Assembly: GCA_945873505.1 (NCBI GenBank)
Contig: CAMCDQ010000008.1
Coordinates: forward strand, 1-64,000
Length of the DNA: 64,000 bases
Origin: Chitinophaga pinensis
Lineage (GTDB): Bacteria > Bacteroidota > Bacteroidia > Flavobacteriales > Flavobacteriaceae
Direction: 5' to 3'
Position numbers and translations under genes: made by a program. The notes beneath the pieces were generated by a model. That model did no database searches and was not told where the DNA came from. It saw only the letters and a program-made list of their open reading frames with translations. Below are positions 59,869 through 64,000 of the stretch, piece after piece; position 1 is the stretch's first letter; each line of letters starts with the position of its first letter.

Positions 59869-62838
59869 TTATGAGTTGTGCTCTTCTTCAATTCTTTTGT
59901 GTTCTGCATCAGAAATAGTATCTACTAATACTGGAGTTGCAATAAACAATGAAGAATACGTTCCTACAACAATACCAATTAACATGGCAAAGATGAATCC
60001 TCTGATAGATTCTCCACCAAATACAAACATAATCAACAATACTAAAATCATCGTTAATGAGGTATTGATAGTTCTTGACATCGTAGAATTAATAGATTGG
60101 TTCACAATAGAATTGAAATTTCCTTTTGCTTTACCACCTAAATACTCACGAACTCTATCAAATACAATTACGGTATCGTTCATAGAATATCCGATAACTG
60201 TTAGAATCGCAGCGATAAAATGTTGGTCTATTTCCATTCCAAATGGCATGTATTTCCATAATAAAGAATAAATTCCTAGTACGAAGATAACATCATGTGC
60301 AACAGCAGCGAGAGCTCCAAGAGAATATTGCCATTTTCTGAAACTAACTACAAGGTATAATCCTACAATTAACATGGCACCGATAACTGCCCAATAGGAA
60401 TTTGTTTTAATATCATCAGCCACAGTAGGACCCACTTTTGAAGCTTGAAGTATTCCTAATTTCTTACCATCATAACTGTTAACGAATTTATCGTAAGTCA
60501 TATTGGCATCAAAATGTTTTTTCAAGTTATCATATAAAATTTGATTTACCGCTTTGTCCGCTTCTGTACCTGCTTCTGCAACTTTATATTTCGTTGTAAT
60601 TTTCAACTGGTTGTCTTTACCAAATATTTTGGCTTCGGCACTTCCGTCAAATACTTTAACTAATTCTAGTTTAACTTCTTCCGCAGAAACTGGTTTTTCA
60701 AAACGTACTTGGAAGGTTCTTCCTCCAACGAAATCAACCCCTTGGTTTAAACCATTGGTAGAAAGGGAAATAATACTCACAACAACTACTAAACTTGAAA
60801 AGATATACGTGTATTTTTTTACACCTAAGAAATCAAAATGGAAGTTGGTAAAGAAGTTTTTAGAGAAACCTGTAACGAAAGATAATTTATTACCTCTGTT
60901 AACGCTCCAATCCAATAATATTCTTGTGATGAAAATTGAAGTAAATAATGATGTTGCTATACCTATTAATAAAGTAGTTGCAAAACCTTGAATTGGTCCT
61001 GTTCCAAAAATCAATAAAACTGCACCAGTTAAAACGTGCGTTACATTCGCATCAACAATAGAACGCATGGCACCTTTCCAACCAAATGACGCTTTAATGG
61101 CATCATCAATTGTTTTTCCGGCACGCAATTCTTCTTTCGCCCTTTCATAGATAATGATATTCGCATCTACCGCAGTTCCCATTGTTAATACGATACCCGC
61201 AATTCCTGGCAATGTAAGAACAGCACCTAAACTTGCTAAAATACCAAATAAGAAAAGTAAGTTGATTGCCAAAGCGATGTTTGCATATAAACCTGATTTA
61301 CCATAGTAAACCATCATCCAAAGTGATACGATTAACAAGCCGATAATAGCTGAATTTGTACCGTTATCAATAGCTTCTTGACCTAAAGATGGCCCTACCA
61401 CTTCTGATTGAACAATTTCTGCAGAAGCTGGCAATTTACCTGCTCTTAATACGTTGGCTAAATCTTTGGTTTCTGTAATATCAAAGGCACCTGTAATTTC
61501 AGATCTTCCTCCTGAAATTGGACCGCTTGAAACACCTGGAGCTGAATAAACAACATCATCTAATACTATAGCAATATTGCTTTTTTGTGTAAATGCTTTT
61601 CCTGTTAATTCTTCCCAAGCTTTAGCGCCTTGACCACTCATTTGCATTGTTACCGCAGGTTTTCCCATTTGGTCAAATGAATCTTTAGCATCAGTTACAA
61701 CGCCACCGCTCATCGCCGCTTGATTGTCTCTGTTTCCTTTTAAAGCGTATAATTCAACAGTTTCAAGTGATTTTTTTGTTTTTTCATCAATTGTAGTCGA
61801 TGGTTTTCCCCATACAAATTTAGCGTAACGCTTGTCTGATGGTAATAAAACTCTGATGTCTTGTCTTTTGAAATAACTGTTAATTACAGCAGTATCTTTT
61901 GGAGCAACAACTCCTAAAACTGGTCCACCTCCTTGAGATACAAATTTATCTAACAAAGGATTACTTCCTTCTTTATCAGCAACAGTATCTTTTGTTTTAT
62001 CAGTCAATAAAGTATCAATTCCTGTTTTTGCAGTTTCTTTTACTTTTATTGCCCCTTTTTCAGTTAATTTCAAAGCATTATTAGTAGCCATTAAGAAATT
62101 ACCTAATTCATCTATTTTGTAGGTTTCCCAAAATTCTAATTGTGCCGTACTTTGCAATAATTTTTTGATACGATCCACATCTTTAGCACCTGGAAGTTCC
62201 ACTAAAATTCTTCCTGATTCTCCTAATTTTTGAATGTTAGGTTGTGTTACACCAAATTTATCGATACGTTTTCTCAATACTTCAAAAGCACTTTCGATAG
62301 ACTCATCAACTTTTCTTCTGATTACTTTCTTAACCTCGTCGTCAGTATTTTTGAAGTTTACCTCGTCACCTAATATTTTATTAGCAAAAACATCTGGAGA
62401 AGATAATTTAATTTTCCCATCAGCTGCTTTTTCAAATTCAGCAAAAAAGACATCTAAATAGTCTTGATTTCCCTGTCTGTTTTTACTTGATTCCGCCAAT
62501 GCTTGGTTGAAAACAGGATTTTTAGAATTATTAGATAATCCTTTGATAATATCTTTCACAGAAATTTGAAGCTGAACATTTATTCCACCTTCTAAATCCA
62601 ATCCTTTATTGATTTTTTTGTCTTTTACTTCATTGTATGTGAAATCTGAAAAACCAAGATTAAATACTTTTTCTTTTCCAATGGAATCTAGGTATTTTAA
62701 TTCTTTTTCTGAATTACCGTTAGCATACGATTTGGCATCACTTTCTATTTTGTGAGATACGAAAGTGAATGAAAGTTGGTAAATGCTTACCAATGCAAAT
62801 AAAATTGCGAAAAATTTAATAAGTCCTCTATTCTGCAT
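59869..62838 (-). CDS. secDF: Fused protein translocase subunit SecDF
   Basis: GLDLEGGINVQLQISV (SecD), GTAVDANIIIYERAKEELR, GVDFVGGRTFQVRFEKPV (SecF), GYSMNDTVIVFDRVRE. Confidence 0.96.
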   Translation of the reverse strand: MQNRGLIKFFAILFALVSIYQLSFTFVSHKIESDAKSYANGNSEKELKYLDSIGKEKVFNLGFSDFTYNEVKDKKINKGLDLEGGINVQLQISVKDIIKGLSNNSKNPVFNQALAESSKNRQGNQDYLDVFFAEFEKAADGKIKLSSPDVFANKILGDEVNFKNTDDEVKKVIRRKVDESIESAFEVLRKRIDKFGVTQPNIQKLGESGRILVELPGAKDVDRIKKLLQSTAQLEFWETYKIDELGNFLMATNNALKLTEKGAIKVKETAKTGIDTLLTDKTKDTVADKEGSNPLLDKFVSQGGGPVLGVVAPKDTAVINSYFKRQDIRVLLPSDKRYAKFVWGKPSTTIDEKTKKSLETVELYALKGNRDNQAAMSGGVVTDAKDSFDQMGKPAVTMQMSGQGAKAWEELTGKAFTQKSNIAIVLDDVVYSAPGVSSGPISGGRSEITGAFDITETKDLANVLRAGKLPASAEIVQSEVVGPSLGQEAIDNGTNSAIIGLLIVSLWMMVYYGKSGLYANIALAINLLFLFGILASLGAVLTLPGIAGIVLTMGTAVDANIIIYERAKEELRAGKTIDDAIKASFGWKGAMRSIVDANVTHVLTGAVLLIFGTGPIQGFATTLLIGIATSLFTSIFITRILLDWSVNRGNKLSFVTGFSKNFFTNFHFDFLGVKKYTYIFSSLVVVVSIISLSTNGLNQGVDFVGGRTFQVRFEKPVSAEEVKLELVKVFDGSAEAKIFGKDNQLKITTKYKVAEAGTEADKAVNQILYDNLKKHFDANMTYDKFVNSYDGKKLGILQASKVGPTVADDIKTNSYWAVIGAMLIVGLYLVVSFRKWQYSLGALAAVAHDVIFVLGIYSLLWKYMPFGMEIDQHFIAAILTVIGYSMNDTVIVFDRVREYLGGKAKGNFNSIVNQSINSTMSRTINTSLTMILVLLIMFVFGGESIRGFIFAMLIGIVVGTYSSLFIATPVLVDTISDAEHKRIEEEHNS

Positions 62839-63011
62839 TATTACTATAATTAATTAATTTTTATTCTGTTTTTGCTTATTTAAATGTTAAAAACAAATAA
62901 AATTTTTATTATTTTAAATAAATAACAATAAATTTATTTATGCTCAATATTTTTTAGCAGACAAATATATAATTATCAATGAGATTAACCAATTATTTGT
63001 TGATTAATCTA

Positions 63012-63047
63012 AAAAAAAAGACTGCATTTTTTTTGCAGTCTTTTTCC
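63012..63047 (-). terminator. Terminator of mdh
   Basis: AAAAAGACTGCA-ttttttt-TGCAGTCTTTTT. Confidence 0.85.
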
Positions 63048-63063
63048 AAAGTTGTATTACTAT

Positions 63064-63999
63064 TTATGCTAATACCGACTTAAGATCGGCATTCATATTA
63101 CGAACTGCATCAGCACTTTTCGCAAATAATACTTTCTCAGCATCGTTTAATTTGATTTCCAAAATTTCTTCAATTCCGTTTTTACCTATAATACAAGGTA
63201 CGCCAATGCAAATATCACTTTGACCGTATTCACCTTCTAATAGCACAGAACAAGCAATCATTTTTCGTTGATTGTTCAAAATACTATCTACTAAATACGC
63301 TACAGAAGCTCCCGGCGCATACCAAGCTGAAGTACCTAAAAGTCCCGTTAACGTAGCGCCACCAACCATTGTTGCAGCCGATACTTTATCTAATTCTTCT
63401 TGAGAAAGAAATTCAGAAACTGGAATACCATTATAAGATGCTAAACGAGTTAGTGGAATCATAGTTGTATCACCGTGACCACCAATAACCATTGCTGAAA
63501 TATCATTTGAAGGCGTATTCAAAGCTTGTGATAAATAAAACCTAAAACGAGAACTATCTAAAGCACCGCCCATTCCAATAATTCTGTTTTTAGGTAAACC
63601 TGTAGCTTTCAAAGCTAAATAAGTCATTGTATCCATTGGGTTTGAGACTACAACTACAATAGTATTTGGAGAAAATTTTAATACATTTTCAACTACTGTT
63701 TTTACAATTCCAGCGTTAATCCCAATTAATTCTTCACGAGTCATTCCTGGTTTTCTTGGAATCCCTGAAGTAATTACCACTACATCACTGTTGGCAGTTT
63801 TCGAGTAATCGTTTGTAACACCAGAAACCCTTGTATTAAAACCCGTATTGGTAGCACATTGCATAATATCCATGGCCTTACCTTCAGCAAAACCTTCTTT
63901 GATATCCAATAATACTACTTCACTTGCAATTCCTCTGTATGAAATTGCGTCTGCACAAGATGCTCCCACATTTCCTGCTCCAACTATTGTAACTTTCAT
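63064..63999 (-). CDS. mdh: Malate dehydrogenase
   Basis: MKVTIVGAGNVGASCADAIS, TSGIPRKPGMTREELIGINAGIV, VVSNPMDTMTYLA, VIGGHGDTTMIPL. Confidence 0.95.
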   Translation of the reverse strand: MKVTIVGAGNVGASCADAISYRGIASEVVLLDIKEGFAEGKAMDIMQCATNTGFNTRVSGVTNDYSKTANSDVVVITSGIPRKPGMTREELIGINAGIVKTVVENVLKFSPNTIVVVVSNPMDTMTYLALKATGLPKNRIIGMGGALDSSRFRFYLSQALNTPSNDISAMVIGGHGDTTMIPLTRLASYNGIPVSEFLSQEELDKVSAATMVGGATLTGLLGTSAWYAPGASVAYLVDSILNNQRKMIACSVLLEGEYGQSDICIGVPCIIGKNGIEEILEIKLNDAEKVLFAKSADAVRNMNADLKSVLA

Positions 64000-64000
64000 T

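Noticed and set aside
61899-62084. Leu/Gln-rich plus-strand ORF opposite secDF
   Set aside because: Antisense reading of a conserved CDS with a biased composition; no independent support.
1-64000. CRISPR array, prophage, transposase, tRNA or rRNA
   Set aside because: No regularly spaced repeat-spacer array, phage structural genes, IS transposase ORF, tRNA cloverleaf or rRNA sequence was recognised. Absence is by eye only; tRNAscan-SE, Infernal and a CRISPR finder would be decisive.

Overview
This is an AT-rich Bacteroidota chromosome window, most likely Flavobacterium: gene content, TAnnTTTG-type promoters and T9SS sorting tails all fit. Most of it is ordinary core genome: rho (truncated at the left edge), truA, an MsbA-like ABC exporter, lpdA, a complete trpEGDCFBA operon, yaaA, a DEAD-box helicase, a pyrC-like gene, bcp, nth, an ECF sigma factor, uvrA, envelope polysaccharide genes, secDF and mdh. 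Two regions stand out. (1) A roughly 18.6 kb co-directional beta-glucan utilisation locus (27222-45857, minus strand) encodes two GH16 enzymes, GH17-like and GH149-like (beta-1,3-glucan phosphorylase) enzymes, a GPH-family importer, surface glycan-binding proteins, a Y_Y_Y/LuxR regulator, and an unusual 1039-aa fusion of a clan-A glycosidase domain to what looks like an outer-membrane beta-barrel. No SusC/SusD pair is visible, and a decayed GH30-like C-terminus lies between two of its genes. (2) The trp operon has an apparent ribosome-mediated attenuator (leader peptide MKTILNTTWWWKSLRQSS) and several different repetitive elements at its gene junctions, including a structured element that recurs elsewhere in the window. 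All family calls come from reading the sequence and remembered family motifs; no database search was run.
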